A DNA stretch of 64,000 nt from Thermoflavifilum sp. (GTDB lineage: Bacteria > Bacteroidota > Bacteroidia > Chitinophagales > Chitinophagaceae), in contig NZ_CP063141.1 in NCBI RefSeq assembly GCF_014961315.1, forward strand, positions 1,860,001-1,924,000, written 5' to 3'. Made by a program: the position numbers and the translations under genes. This document shows positions 36,800 through 44,447 of this stretch, one piece after another. Positions within the stretch are counted from its first letter, which is position 1. Each line of letters begins with the position of its first letter. A model generated the notes under the pieces. That model did not search any database. It saw only the letters and a program-made list of their open reading frames with translations, and was not told the origin of the DNA.

Positions 36800-36813
36800 C
36801 GCAATCGGTTGCG
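36800..36813. promoter_or_regulatory. LacI-type operator candidate before kduD
   Basis: CGCAATCGGTTGCG is an inverted repeat with 5-bp perfect arms (CGCAA/TTGCG) and a CG centre, the classic LacI-family operator architecture. It lies in the 71-bp gap between uxaC and kduD, 16 bp before the kduD ATG, and would control an internal promoter or act as a roadblock. Confidence 0.6.
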
Positions 36814-36829
36814 TATAAATCATTTACAG

Positions 36830-37606
36830 ATGCATTCATCCATCGAGGCTTTGTTTGATTTGCGTGGTAAAACGGCACTGGTTACCGGCTGTAACAAGGG
36901 TATCGGAAAAGCCATGGCGCTGGCGCTGGCTGGTGCGGGCGCCGATATCATAGGGGTATCGGCTTCGATGTCGGCCTATGAAGCAGCTTTAAAACAAGAA
37001 TTTGAGCAACTGGGTCGTACATTTATCGCTTATCAGGCCGATTTTTCTGACCGACAGCAGCTTTATCATTTTCTGGAAAAGCTGAAACAGGAACACGACC
37101 GAATCGATATTCTGGTTAACAATGCCGGTACCATTCGTCGCAGTCCGGCCGAGCGATATAGCGATGCAGACTGGGATGCGGTGCTGGCCATCAACCTCGA
37201 TGCTCCTTTTATCCTGGCTCGCGAAATCGGGAAAACCATGCTGGAAAGGGGTTCGGGAAAAATCATCTTTACCTGTTCGCTGCTCAGCTTTCAGGGGGGC
37301 ATCCTGGTGCCGGCTTATGCTGCCAGCAAGGCAGCTGTGGCCAGCTTGCTGAAAGCCCTGGCCAACGAATGGGCTTCGAAAGGGGTGCAGGTGAATGGGA
37401 TTGCACCGGGTTATATCGCTACCGATAATACGGCTCCGCTTCGACAGGATCCGGTACGCAACCAGGCCATCCTGGATCGCATTCCCGCCGGCCGATGGGG
37501 CGTGCCCGAAGATCTGGCTGGAGCTACAATTTTTCTGGCCTCCCGCGCATCCGATTACGTGAATGGGACTATTGTGGTGGTTGATGGTGGATGGCTGGGC
37601 CGATAA
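36830..37606 (+). CDS. kduD: 2-deoxy-D-gluconate 3-dehydrogenase / 2,5-diketo-3-deoxygluconate reductase (SDR)
   Basis: 258 residues from ATG 36830. A classical short-chain dehydrogenase with the cofactor motif TGCNKGIG (about 18-25), LVNNAGTIRR (about 97), active-site Ser in FTCSLLSFQGG and YAASK (Tyr-x3-Lys) about 160, and the C-terminal VNGTIVVVDGGWLGR typical of KduD. It reduces 2,5-diketo-3-deoxygluconate to KDG using NADH, the last step of the unsaturated-uronate arm. kduI follows 23 bp later, so the two steps are paired. Confidence 0.9.
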   Translation: MHSSIEALFDLRGKTALVTGCNKGIGKAMALALAGAGADIIGVSASMSAYEAALKQEFEQLGRTFIAYQADFSDRQQLYHFLEKLKQEHDRIDILVNNAGTIRRSPAERYSDADWDAVLAINLDAPFILAREIGKTMLERGSGKIIFTCSLLSFQGGILVPAYAASKAAVASLLKALANEWASKGVQVNGIAPGYIATDNTAPLRQDPVRNQAILDRIPAGRWGVPEDLAGATIFLASRASDYVNGTIVVVDGGWLGR

Positions 37607-37629
37607 TATTTAATTCAATCTTGTTCATC

Positions 37630-38460
37630 ATGGAAATCAGATTCTCACACAGTCCGGAAGAAACCCAGCAGATGTCTACCCAGGAACTACGCAAGTGTTT
37701 CCTGGTGCAGCATCTCATGCAGGACGATACCGTACGCCTGGTATATGCTCATGATGATCGCCTGATTATCGGCGGAGCAAAACCCCTGACCAATCCGCTG
37801 GATCTTCCCAATCATCCCGAATTGAAAGCCGACTATTTTCTGGAACGGCGCGAATTAGGTATTATCAATGTGGGCGGAAAGGGGAAAGTGCTTGCCGATG
37901 GTCAGACCTTTGAACTGGCGAAATTAGATGCGGTTTATCTGGGGAAAGGCACACGCGAAGTGGCTTTTGCTGCCGTATCTCCCCATGATCCCCCCGTGTT
38001 CTTTTTCCTGTCTGCGCCGGCACATGCATCCTATCCCAATCAGGTGATAACAAAAATGGATGCAGCTCCTGTGCAAGCCGGCGATACAGCCAATGCAAAC
38101 CGGCGTACGATATACAAATACATTCATCTGGAGGGAGTACGCAGCTGTCAGCTCGTAATGGGACTTACCATGCTGGAACCCGGCAGCGTGTGGAACTCCG
38201 TACCGCCACATACCCATACCCGACGTACAGAAGTATATTTTTATTTCGATGTTCCGAAAGATCAGCGGGTGTTTCATTTTATGGGTAAGCCACAGGAAAC
38301 GCGGCACCTGGTGATGGCCAATCATGAGGCCGTGATTTCGCCGCCCTGGTCCGTGCATTTTGGCTGCGGCACAGCTCATTATGGATTTATCTGGGGAATG
38401 GCGGGCGAAAATCAGGTGTACACCGACATGGATGTGGCCCCTGTGCAAACGTTATTGTAA
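37630..38460 (+). CDS. kduI: 4-deoxy-L-threo-5-hexosulose-uronate ketol-isomerase
   Basis: 276 residues from ATG 37630 (MEIRFSHSPE), close to the 278 of E. coli; the longer frame overlaps kduD. Cupin-fold isomerase with zinc ligands in PPHTHTRRTEVYFYF (His, His and Glu, about 195-209) and a later His in SPPWSVHFGCGTAHYGFIWG. It converts 5-keto-4-deoxyuronate, formed from the GH105/88 product, into 2,5-diketo-3-deoxygluconate. The protein is cytosolic. The end of the gene overlaps AACGTT-type palindromes that may control kdgK. Confidence 0.95.
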   Translation: MEIRFSHSPEETQQMSTQELRKCFLVQHLMQDDTVRLVYAHDDRLIIGGAKPLTNPLDLPNHPELKADYFLERRELGIINVGGKGKVLADGQTFELAKLDAVYLGKGTREVAFAAVSPHDPPVFFFLSAPAHASYPNQVITKMDAAPVQAGDTANANRRTIYKYIHLEGVRSCQLVMGLTMLEPGSVWNSVPPHTHTRRTEVYFYFDVPKDQRVFHFMGKPQETRHLVMANHEAVISPPWSVHFGCGTAHYGFIWGMAGENQVYTDMDVAPVQTLL

Positions 38461-38471
38461 ACGTTTGTACA
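38446..38471. promoter_or_regulatory. Tandem AACGTT palindromes before kdgK
   Basis: GCAAACGTTATTG (38446 onward, inside the last kduI codons) and TGTAAACGTTTGTACA (38456-38471) each contain an AACGTT core; the second has the perfect palindrome AAACGTTT with partly symmetric flanks. The core and spacing resemble the CGCAAnCGnTTGCG elements before GH28 and kduD but are less exact. They lie 57-82 bp upstream of kdgK. Confidence 0.4.
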
Positions 38472-38527
38472 TCGTTTGGCAGTCTATTTTTCTTTCATAC
38501 TGATCATTTTTCAAAACAACCAGTGAT

Positions 38528-39553
38528 ATGTCTAAAAAAGTAGTTACGTTCGGAGAAATCATGTTGCGGCTTTCCACGCCCGGCTATCAGCGTTTTGTAC
38601 AGGCCGAGCATTTCGAAGTCACCTATGGAGGTGGAGAAGCCAATGTGGCTGTTGCCCTTTGTAATTATGGTTTACAAGGGGTGTTCGTCACCAAGGTGCC
38701 CAGCAATCCTATCGGACAGGCTGCCATCAATCATCTGCGGCGATATGGCGTGGATACGCAGTATATTGCCCGGGGCGGCGAGCGGCTGGGGATTTATTTT
38801 TTAGAAACGGGCGCTTCGATGCGTGCATCGCAGGTCATCTACGACCGCGCTCATGCGGCTATCGCCGAAGCCGGTCCGGAAGATTTCGATTTCGATCGGA
38901 TTCTGGATGGGGCGGTATGGTTTCACACCACGGGCATTACCCCGGCGCTGAGCGATAAGGCGGCGGCCCTTACCGAACAGGCATTGAAAATGGCCAGGGC
39001 AAAGGGTATTACCACCAGCCTGGATTTGAATTACCGCAAAAAGCTCTGGAGCAAAGAAAAAGCCCGGGAAGTGATGACCCGCCTTTGCCAGTACGTGGAT
39101 GTATGCATCGGCAACGAAGAAGATGCAGAAGCTACGCTGGGCTTTCAGGCCAAGGGGACAGATGTTACCAGAGGCGAACTGAATCTTGCAGGCTACCAGG
39201 ATGTTTTCCGGCAAATGCGAGAAAAATTCGGTTTTAAATATATCGCCACCTCGCTGCGGGAAAGCTACAGCGCAAGCGATAACGGCTGGAGTGCACTGGT
39301 ATATGATGGAAATGAATTTTACCATACCCGTAAATATGAAGTACGCATCGTGGATCGCGTGGGTAGCGGAGATAGCTTTGCCAGTGGGTTTATTTACGGA
39401 TTGATTACTGGCATGAGCATGCGTGATGCGGCGGAATTTGGTGTGGCCGCTTCGGCCTTGAAGCATACCATACCCGGTGATATGAACCATGCCACCCTCG
39501 AAGAAGTGCTGCAGCTCATGAAAGGCGATGCCAGTGGCAGGGTACAGCGTTGA
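38528..39553 (+). CDS. kdgK: 2-keto-3-deoxygluconate kinase (PfkB family)
   Basis: 341 residues, pfkB/ribokinase fold. The N-terminal signature GGGEANVAVAL (about 37) and the C-terminal anion-hole motif DRVGSGDSFASGF with the catalytic Asp (about 277) are both intact. The chain begins KKVVTFGEIMLRLSTPG, as in KdgK proteins. It phosphorylates KDG, the common product of the UxaA and KduD arms, to KDPG. Placed 67 bp after kduI and 28 bp before eda. Confidence 0.93.
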   Translation: MSKKVVTFGEIMLRLSTPGYQRFVQAEHFEVTYGGGEANVAVALCNYGLQGVFVTKVPSNPIGQAAINHLRRYGVDTQYIARGGERLGIYFLETGASMRASQVIYDRAHAAIAEAGPEDFDFDRILDGAVWFHTTGITPALSDKAAALTEQALKMARAKGITTSLDLNYRKKLWSKEKAREVMTRLCQYVDVCIGNEEDAEATLGFQAKGTDVTRGELNLAGYQDVFRQMREKFGFKYIATSLRESYSASDNGWSALVYDGNEFYHTRKYEVRIVDRVGSGDSFASGFIYGLITGMSMRDAAEFGVAASALKHTIPGDMNHATLEEVLQLMKGDASGRVQR

Positions 39554-39581
39554 TCGTTCACAGGAGTTAAAACCTATCACA

Positions 39582-40253
39582 ATGGCTAATAGACAACAGG
39601 TTACCGAATATATTCTCCAGCAGGGCATTCTGCCGTTGTATTTTCATCCGGAAGAACAGGTAAGTGTGGAGGTGTTGCGTGCCATTTATCGGGCGGGTAT
39701 TCGTGCGGTGGAATATACCAATCGTGGAGAAGCCGCTTTTCGAAACTTCCAGACCTTGATTGCGATTCGCAATCAGGAGATGCCCGATATGTGGTTGGGG
39801 GTAGGCACCATTAAACAGCTGAAAGAAGCTGAACAATATCTCGCGGCGGGGGCCGATTTTCTGGTCAGCCCTGGCTATCTGGCCGATGTAGCCAGGCTGG
39901 CTATCGAGCGTAACCTGCTGTATGCCCCGGGTTGCATGACACCAACCGAGATCATGGCTGCCGAACAGCAGGGACTGCAACTCATTAAACTGTTTCCCGG
40001 TAGCCTTCTCGGTCCTGAATTCGTGAGCAGCATCCGCGATATTTTTCCTGCATTATGGTTCATGCCGACGGGCGGCGTGGATACCACACGAGAAAATCTG
40101 GAACGCTGGTTTCAGGCGGGAGTGGTGGCTGTGGGCATGGGCAGTAAGCTCATCAGCAAAAAGCTGATGGAACAGCGCGACTATGCCACGATTGAAAAGC
40201 TTACTCGCGAAGTATTGCAGACTATTCATGATATCAAAAAACAAAAGACATGA
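39582..40253 (+). CDS. eda: 2-keto-3-deoxy-6-phosphogluconate aldolase
   Basis: 223 residues from ATG 39582 (MANRQQVTEYI); AGGAG 10-15 bp upstream is a rare good Shine-Dalgarno in this window and supports the start. A class I aldolase TIM barrel, with the Schiff-base lysine in LIKLFPGSLLGP (about 133), the catalytic Glu in VEYTNRGE (about 46) and GVGTIK. It splits KDPG into pyruvate and glyceraldehyde-3-phosphate, completing the pathway. Its stop overlaps the exuT start by 4 bp. Confidence 0.94.
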   Translation: MANRQQVTEYILQQGILPLYFHPEEQVSVEVLRAIYRAGIRAVEYTNRGEAAFRNFQTLIAIRNQEMPDMWLGVGTIKQLKEAEQYLAAGADFLVSPGYLADVARLAIERNLLYAPGCMTPTEIMAAEQQGLQLIKLFPGSLLGPEFVSSIRDIFPALWFMPTGGVDTTRENLERWFQAGVVAVGMGSKLISKKLMEQRDYATIEKLTREVLQTIHDIKKQKT

Positions 40254-41602
40254 GTTCGGGATCACCTGCCGGAGGTTCGCTTGCAGAGCGGGTTCGTCCT
40301 TTTCGCTGGCGAATTCTGGCTTTGCTCTTTATTGCCACTACAATTAATTATATGGACCGTAGCATCATTGGTGTGCTGGGTCCCACCTTGCGGGATTATA
40401 TTTTTCACTGGAACAATACCCAGTATAGCTATATCAACATCTCCTTTATGATTGCCTATGCCGTGGGCATGTTTGTCATGGGCGGCATCATCGATCGGGT
40501 GGGGACTAGAGCCGGGTATGCCATCTCCATTGGTATCTGGAGTTTTTTTAGTTTAATGCACGCTTTTGTGAATCGCACGATGGGCTGGATTGGTTTTGCG
40601 GTAGCACGTTTTGGACTGGGCATCGGTGAATCAGGTAATTTTCCGGCCTGCATCAAAACGGTGGCCGAATGGTTCCCCAAGAAAGAAAGAGCGCTGGCTA
40701 CCGGTATTTTTAATGCAGGCAGCAATGTAGGTGCTGTGCTGGCTCCATTGGTCATTCCCATGATTGTGAGCAACACGGGTAAACACTGGCAGTATGCCTT
40801 CTGTCTGACATTTACCTTCAGTATGATATGGGTCGTGCTCTGGCTCACCACCTATCGTAAGCCTGAAAAACATCGCAAGGTGTCGGAGAAGGAGTTGAGC
40901 TATATTCTCAGTGATACAGAGGTGGAGTCGGATGAACGCATATCCTGGTGGCGGGTGTTGCCTTTAAAGGAAACCTGGGCATTTGCGGTGGCCAAACTGC
41001 CTGATGCGGTGTGGTGGTTTTACCTGTTCTGGGGTGGTTTTTTCCTGAATCATCAATTCGGCCTGGAATTGAAGGGCCTGGCATTGCCATTGATTATCAT
41101 TTACCTGATGGCAGATCTGGGAAGCATTTTTGGCGGGTGGTTATCCTCATATTTTATTAAAAAGAAGCACTGGCCCATCAATCGGGCACGTAAGATAGCC
41201 ATGTTGATTTGCGGCATCATCATTTTACCGGTGGTATTTGCCACGCAAACCCAGCACGAATGGGTGGCTGTATTGCTCATCGGGCTGGCGGCAGGTGGGC
41301 ATCAGGCATGGTCGGCCAATGCTTTTACGCTGGCATCGGATGTTTTCCCTAAAAAAGCTACGGCATCGGTAGTGGGCGTTGGAGGGATGATCGGGGCACT
41401 GGCCAGTGTAGCGGCTAATTTTGGATTGGGGCATGTGCTGGATCAAAGTGAAAAAAGCGGGTACTTTATTGCTTTTCTGATTGCTGGTAGTCTGTATCTC
41501 GTGGCGCTGTTGTTCATTCACCTCATTATGCCCAGGATGACCCCGCGGGATGAAAACCTGCGATATGTTTCACCGACTGTTCAGGAAAACCCGGTTACAT
41601 AA
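40250..41602 (+). CDS. exuT: Hexuronate MFS transporter, ExuT-type
   Basis: 450 residues, 12 transmembrane helices of the anion:cation symporter branch of the major facilitator superfamily. Conserved blocks include INYMDRSIIGVLGP (TM1), GLGIGESGNFPACIKTVAEWF (21 residues; positions about 122-142) and FPKKERALATGIFNAGSNVGA, the last two being hallmarks of ExuT/sugar-acid permeases. It should import galacturonate and glucuronate by proton symport. Last gene of the locus, translationally coupled to eda (ATGA). Convergent with the acetyltransferase gene 17 bp away, with no terminator seen between them. Confidence 0.9.
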   Translation: MSSGSPAGGSLAERVRPFRWRILALLFIATTINYMDRSIIGVLGPTLRDYIFHWNNTQYSYINISFMIAYAVGMFVMGGIIDRVGTRAGYAISIGIWSFFSLMHAFVNRTMGWIGFAVARFGLGIGESGNFPACIKTVAEWFPKKERALATGIFNAGSNVGAVLAPLVIPMIVSNTGKHWQYAFCLTFTFSMIWVVLWLTTYRKPEKHRKVSEKELSYILSDTEVESDERISWWRVLPLKETWAFAVAKLPDAVWWFYLFWGGFFLNHQFGLELKGLALPLIIIYLMADLGSIFGGWLSSYFIKKKHWPINRARKIAMLICGIIILPVVFATQTQHEWVAVLLIGLAAGGHQAWSANAFTLASDVFPKKATASVVGVGGMIGALASVAANFGLGHVLDQSEKSGYFIAFLIAGSLYLVALLFIHLIMPRMTPRDENLRYVSPTVQENPVT

Positions 41603-41619
41603 CTCGTCTCCGGAGCACT

Positions 41620-42207
41620 TCAGCTGGAAATTCTTTCTACCTGTCCATCCTTCAGCCTGTAGCGTTCGCCGCTTTCCGGGCAAATAGCCCATCCATCTTC
41701 ATCGAATTGCAGGCGGTGGCCGCAGGCGCTTATCCAGCCTGTTTGCCGCGCCGGGCAACCCATCATCAGTGCATAAGCCGGCACGTCGTGGGTCACTACA
41801 GCCCCGGCACCCACAAAAGCATAACTACCCACTTCATGCCCGCACAGAATGGTTGCGTTAGCGCCAATGGTAGCTCCTTGCTTGATGAGGGTGGGCTGGT
41901 ATTGATGTTTGCGACTCACAGCGCTACGTGGGTTGCGGACATTGGTGAAGACGCACGAGGGTCCCAGAAATACATCATCTTCGATGATGACGCCGGTGTA
42001 CAGTGAAACGTTGTTCTGGATCTTCACCCGATTGCCCACAATCACCCCTGAAGCAATAAATACATTCTGGCCGATATGGCAGGCGCAACCAATATGTGCA
42101 CCCGCCATCAGGTGGGAAAAATGCCAGACCTGCGTGCCTGCGCCAATCTCACAACCTTCATCTACCACCGCGGTTGGGTGAATGATGACCTCAGGATATG
42201 CTTGCAT
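41620..42207 (-). CDS. Left-handed beta-helix N-acetyltransferase (WbpD/WlbB-like)
   Basis: 195 residues from ATG 42207 ([16 protein letters not shown]); six extra codons exist upstream. Hexapeptide repeats form a left-handed beta-helix ([23 protein letters not shown], then [34 protein letters not shown], here positions about 41-75). The pattern follows WlbB/WbpD, which acetylates UDP-2-acetamido-3-amino sugars for O-antigen or glycan synthesis. The C-terminal 45 residues ([22 protein letters not shown]) add a zinc-ribbon-like tail with two Cys. No other polysaccharide genes are adjacent. Confidence 0.8.
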   Translation of the reverse strand: MQAYPEVIIHPTAVVDEGCEIGAGTQVWHFSHLMAGAHIGCACHIGQNVFIASGVIVGNRVKIQNNVSLYTGVIIEDDVFLGPSCVFTNVRNPRSAVSRKHQYQPTLIKQGATIGANATILCGHEVGSYAFVGAGAVVTHDVPAYALMMGCPARQTGWISACGHRLQFDEDGWAICPESGERYRLKDGQVERISS

Positions 42208-42310
42208 AAAGAAAATAGCTTGCACAAAGATCTTTCAAAACGTTTACAAAATTGCTGAACCTGTAACCTCATTTGCTTGGCGTGTTGCAGATCATTACCT
42301 TTGCTGTTTG

Positions 42311-43246
42311 ATGTCGCTCTCGGTCAAACATCTCCTGGGTATTCGCGATCTTACTCCCGAAGATATTGAACTCATTTTTCAAACAGCCGATCAGTTTAAA
42401 GAGGTATTAAACCGACCTATCAAAAAAGTACCCACCCTGCGCGATACCACGGTGGTGAATTTGTTTTTTGAAAATTCCACCCGCACGCGCATATCCTTTG
42501 AATTAGCTGAAAAACGACTTTCGGCAGATGTGGTGAATTTTTCGGCTGGAGTATCGTCGGTGAAAAAAGGGGAAACCCTTATCGATACGGTGCACAATAT
42601 CCTGGCCATGAAAGTGGATATGGTGGTCATGCGCCATTCAGCCAGCGGAGCACCGCATTTTCTGGCACGCCATATCCCAGCCAGTGTGATTAATGCCGGT
42701 GATGGCATAAACGAGCATCCCACACAGGCCTTGCTCGATGCATATTCCATCCGGGAAAAGCTGGGTCGGGTAAAAGGCGTCAAAGTGGCCATCATTGGCG
42801 ATATCATGCATTCGCGCGTGGCATTATCCAATATCTACTGTCTGAAAAAATTAGGTGCCGAAGTGATGGTGGCCGGGCCGCCGACCTTGATTCCCAAACA
42901 TATTCACGAGGCGCTGGGGGTGAAGGTTTGTTATCGGGTACAGGATGCGCTGGCCTGGTGTGATGTAGCCAATGTCTTGCGCATTCAGCTGGAACGTCAG
43001 AACAGACCCCTGTTTTCCTCTTTACGCGAATACAATCTATACTATGGCATCAAACGCAGCTGGCTGGATGCACTGGATAAGCCCATCATCATCATGCATC
43101 CCGGACCCATCAATCGGGGTGTAGAACTGGATTCTGAAGTGGCCGACTCGCCTCATTCCATTATCCTGCAACAGGTGGAAAACGGAGTAGCCATCCGGAT
43201 GGCGGTACTGTATTTACTGGCGGGTAAAAAAGAAAATTTTAGTTAA
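42311..43246 (+). CDS. pyrB: Aspartate carbamoyltransferase, catalytic chain
   Basis: 311 residues from ATG 42311 ([11 protein letters not shown]); the open frame upstream overlaps the promoter region and is not family-like. The carbamoyl-phosphate motif [15 protein letters not shown] (about 53) with [13 protein letters not shown] (about 136), and the aspartate-binding [12 protein letters not shown] (about 262) are intact. It catalyses the first committed step of pyrimidine synthesis. No pyrI regulatory chain is adjacent. The stop lies 2 bp from the convergent DUF6089 gene stop. Confidence 0.95.
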   Translation: MSLSVKHLLGIRDLTPEDIELIFQTADQFKEVLNRPIKKVPTLRDTTVVNLFFENSTRTRISFELAEKRLSADVVNFSAGVSSVKKGETLIDTVHNILAMKVDMVVMRHSASGAPHFLARHIPASVINAGDGINEHPTQALLDAYSIREKLGRVKGVKVAIIGDIMHSRVALSNIYCLKKLGAEVMVAGPPTLIPKHIHEALGVKVCYRVQDALAWCDVANVLRIQLERQNRPLFSSLREYNLYYGIKRSWLDALDKPIIIMHPGPINRGVELDSEVADSPHSIILQQVENGVAIRMAVLYLLAGKKENFS

Positions 43247-43248
43247 GG

Positions 43249-44145
43249 TTATTTCATGGGTGGACAGGGTACGCCGCTCTGGCCGAAATTTTTTTGCATA
43301 TCACGCATGCTGCGGAATTTGTGTGGTAAACGCACGCTCAGCGTAAGTGCGGTATAGTAATACCAGTCTTTGTATTTTCCGCCCCTTGGCGTGCCAGCTG
43401 GAGGATATGGATCGGATTGATGGCCCGGGAGCTGATTGGTGCGATAGGCCATGCGCAAAGCCAGTGGGCCTTTAGCCGTCAACAATGTGTTTTGGTCTAC
43501 ATACGTTTTGCTCACATCGTCCAGGTAATCGGTAAAAGTTTTTCGCAACCCGATCTCAATTCCCAGCCTCACGCTGGGCGACACCGCCCACAGCAGTCCC
43601 CCACCAAAGGGAATCGCCAGCTGGGTAAGTGCATAGGGCTTGCGGTCGGGATATGCAGCCAGGCCTTCACCTTCCGTGCTTAAAGGTCGTAATGCCACCT
43701 GCTGTCCGTTTGTATCGCGTGCGGTAGGATTAAAATGAAACAGCGCAATCCCTGCAAATACATAAGGCGTGAGGGGCTTCTCGTGCAGATCCCAGAGTTG
43801 ATAACGAATATTAACCTGTAATTCCAGAATATGTGATTGAAAACTCAGATTCCGGAGAATCGTCGTACTGTCTTTCCCGTATCGGTCGTCACCCGAAATG
43901 GTGGCATAGGAAAACATGCCCCGCGCGGCAAAATGCGGATGTATTTCCTGGTCATAAAAAATACCTAATGCCGGATGAGCTTCCAGAAACGTATAACGGC
44001 GATATTGCAAATCGCCTGTGTAATTGCTGGCCCCCACCAGCACACCTATGCTTCTGTCCTGTGCATATACGGATACCGGCATGTGCTGAATAGCCAACCA
44101 GCATATGCCTGAAATAAATAGTTGCCAGAGCTTACCGCTATTCAT
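43249..44145 (-). CDS. DUF6089-family outer-membrane beta-barrel protein
   Basis: 298 residues from ATG 44145 (MNSGKLWQLF), which yields a signal peptide ending VYAQ; the frame runs 27 codons further. The mature part begins DRSIGVLVGASNYTGDLQ and shows alternating aromatic/polar strands, PYVFAGIALFHFNP and GLRKTFTDYLDDVS, typical of the DUF6089 barrels found widely in Bacteroidota and often linked with gliding or type IX-related envelope proteins. The precise role is unknown. Divergent from the efflux operon, with 302 bp between the start codons. Confidence 0.75.
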   Translation of the reverse strand: MNSGKLWQLFISGICWLAIQHMPVSVYAQDRSIGVLVGASNYTGDLQYRRYTFLEAHPALGIFYDQEIHPHFAARGMFSYATISGDDRYGKDSTTILRNLSFQSHILELQVNIRYQLWDLHEKPLTPYVFAGIALFHFNPTARDTNGQQVALRPLSTEGEGLAAYPDRKPYALTQLAIPFGGGLLWAVSPSVRLGIEIGLRKTFTDYLDDVSKTYVDQNTLLTAKGPLALRMAYRTNQLPGHQSDPYPPAGTPRGGKYKDWYYYTALTLSVRLPHKFRSMRDMQKNFGQSGVPCPPMK

Positions 44146-44242
44146 AGGGAGAAGCTTTGTACATATAAACGTCATTTGTTTGTTTTTTCTTGTTTTATGC
44201 AACTTAAAATCTTGTATGCATAACAACCACTAATCAAGAATT

Positions 44243-44274
44243 TTTGATCATCCCCATTGAACAGCATAAATTTG
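44243..44274 (+). promoter_or_regulatory. Bacteroidota-type promoter of the TolC-adaptor-RND operon
   Basis: TTTG at 44243-44246, a 20-bp spacer, and TAAATTTG at 44267-44274 match the TTTG/TAnnTTTG consensus exactly. The predicted start of transcription is near 44281, giving a leader of about 165 nt before the TolC gene. Confidence 0.65.
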
Positions 44275-44286
44275 CCGGTTACTTTC

Positions 44287-44303
44287 AACCGCTCCTGTCG
44301 GTT
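44287..44303 (+). other. Hairpin just before the leader ORF
   Basis: AACCG pairs with CGGTT across a 7-nt loop, ending 1 bp before the ATG at 44305. It would lie about 6 nt from the predicted 5' end of the mRNA. Confidence 0.35.
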
Positions 44304-44304
44304 C

Positions 44305-44433
44305 ATGAGCTATACCCACTACCTTGCACCATGGCCCGAATGGGCGGAAATCGATCAGATGCGTGATCACGCATCAAGGGCGACACCAAATGAACATGGC
44401 AGCCTTTTCTATAATTGGGCATTCAGCAGTTGA
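44305..44433 (+). CDS. Possible leader ORF, 42 aa
   Basis: An ATG-started frame of 42 codons, MSYTHYLAPWPEWAEIDQ through NWAFSS, lies wholly within the leader of the efflux operon: 24 nt after the predicted transcription start and 14 bp before the TolC ATG. It has no signal peptide, no membrane helix and four Trp. The family is not recognised. It could be a real small protein, a translation-coupled leader peptide, or a chance frame; an 18-bp palindrome lies inside it. Confidence 0.3.
   Translation: MSYTHYLAPWPEWAEIDQMRDHASRATPNEHGSLFYNWAFSS
44358..44375. promoter_or_regulatory. 18-bp perfect palindrome in the efflux operon leader
   Basis: GATGCGTGATCACGCATC equals its own reverse complement. 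It lies 77-94 bp downstream of the predicted transcription start and 73 bp before the TolC ATG, inside the 42-codon frame. Length and perfection suit a dimeric repressor such as TetR or MarR, though no regulator gene is adjacent. Confidence 0.5.
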
Positions 44434-44447
44434 TAAAAAGCACACGC

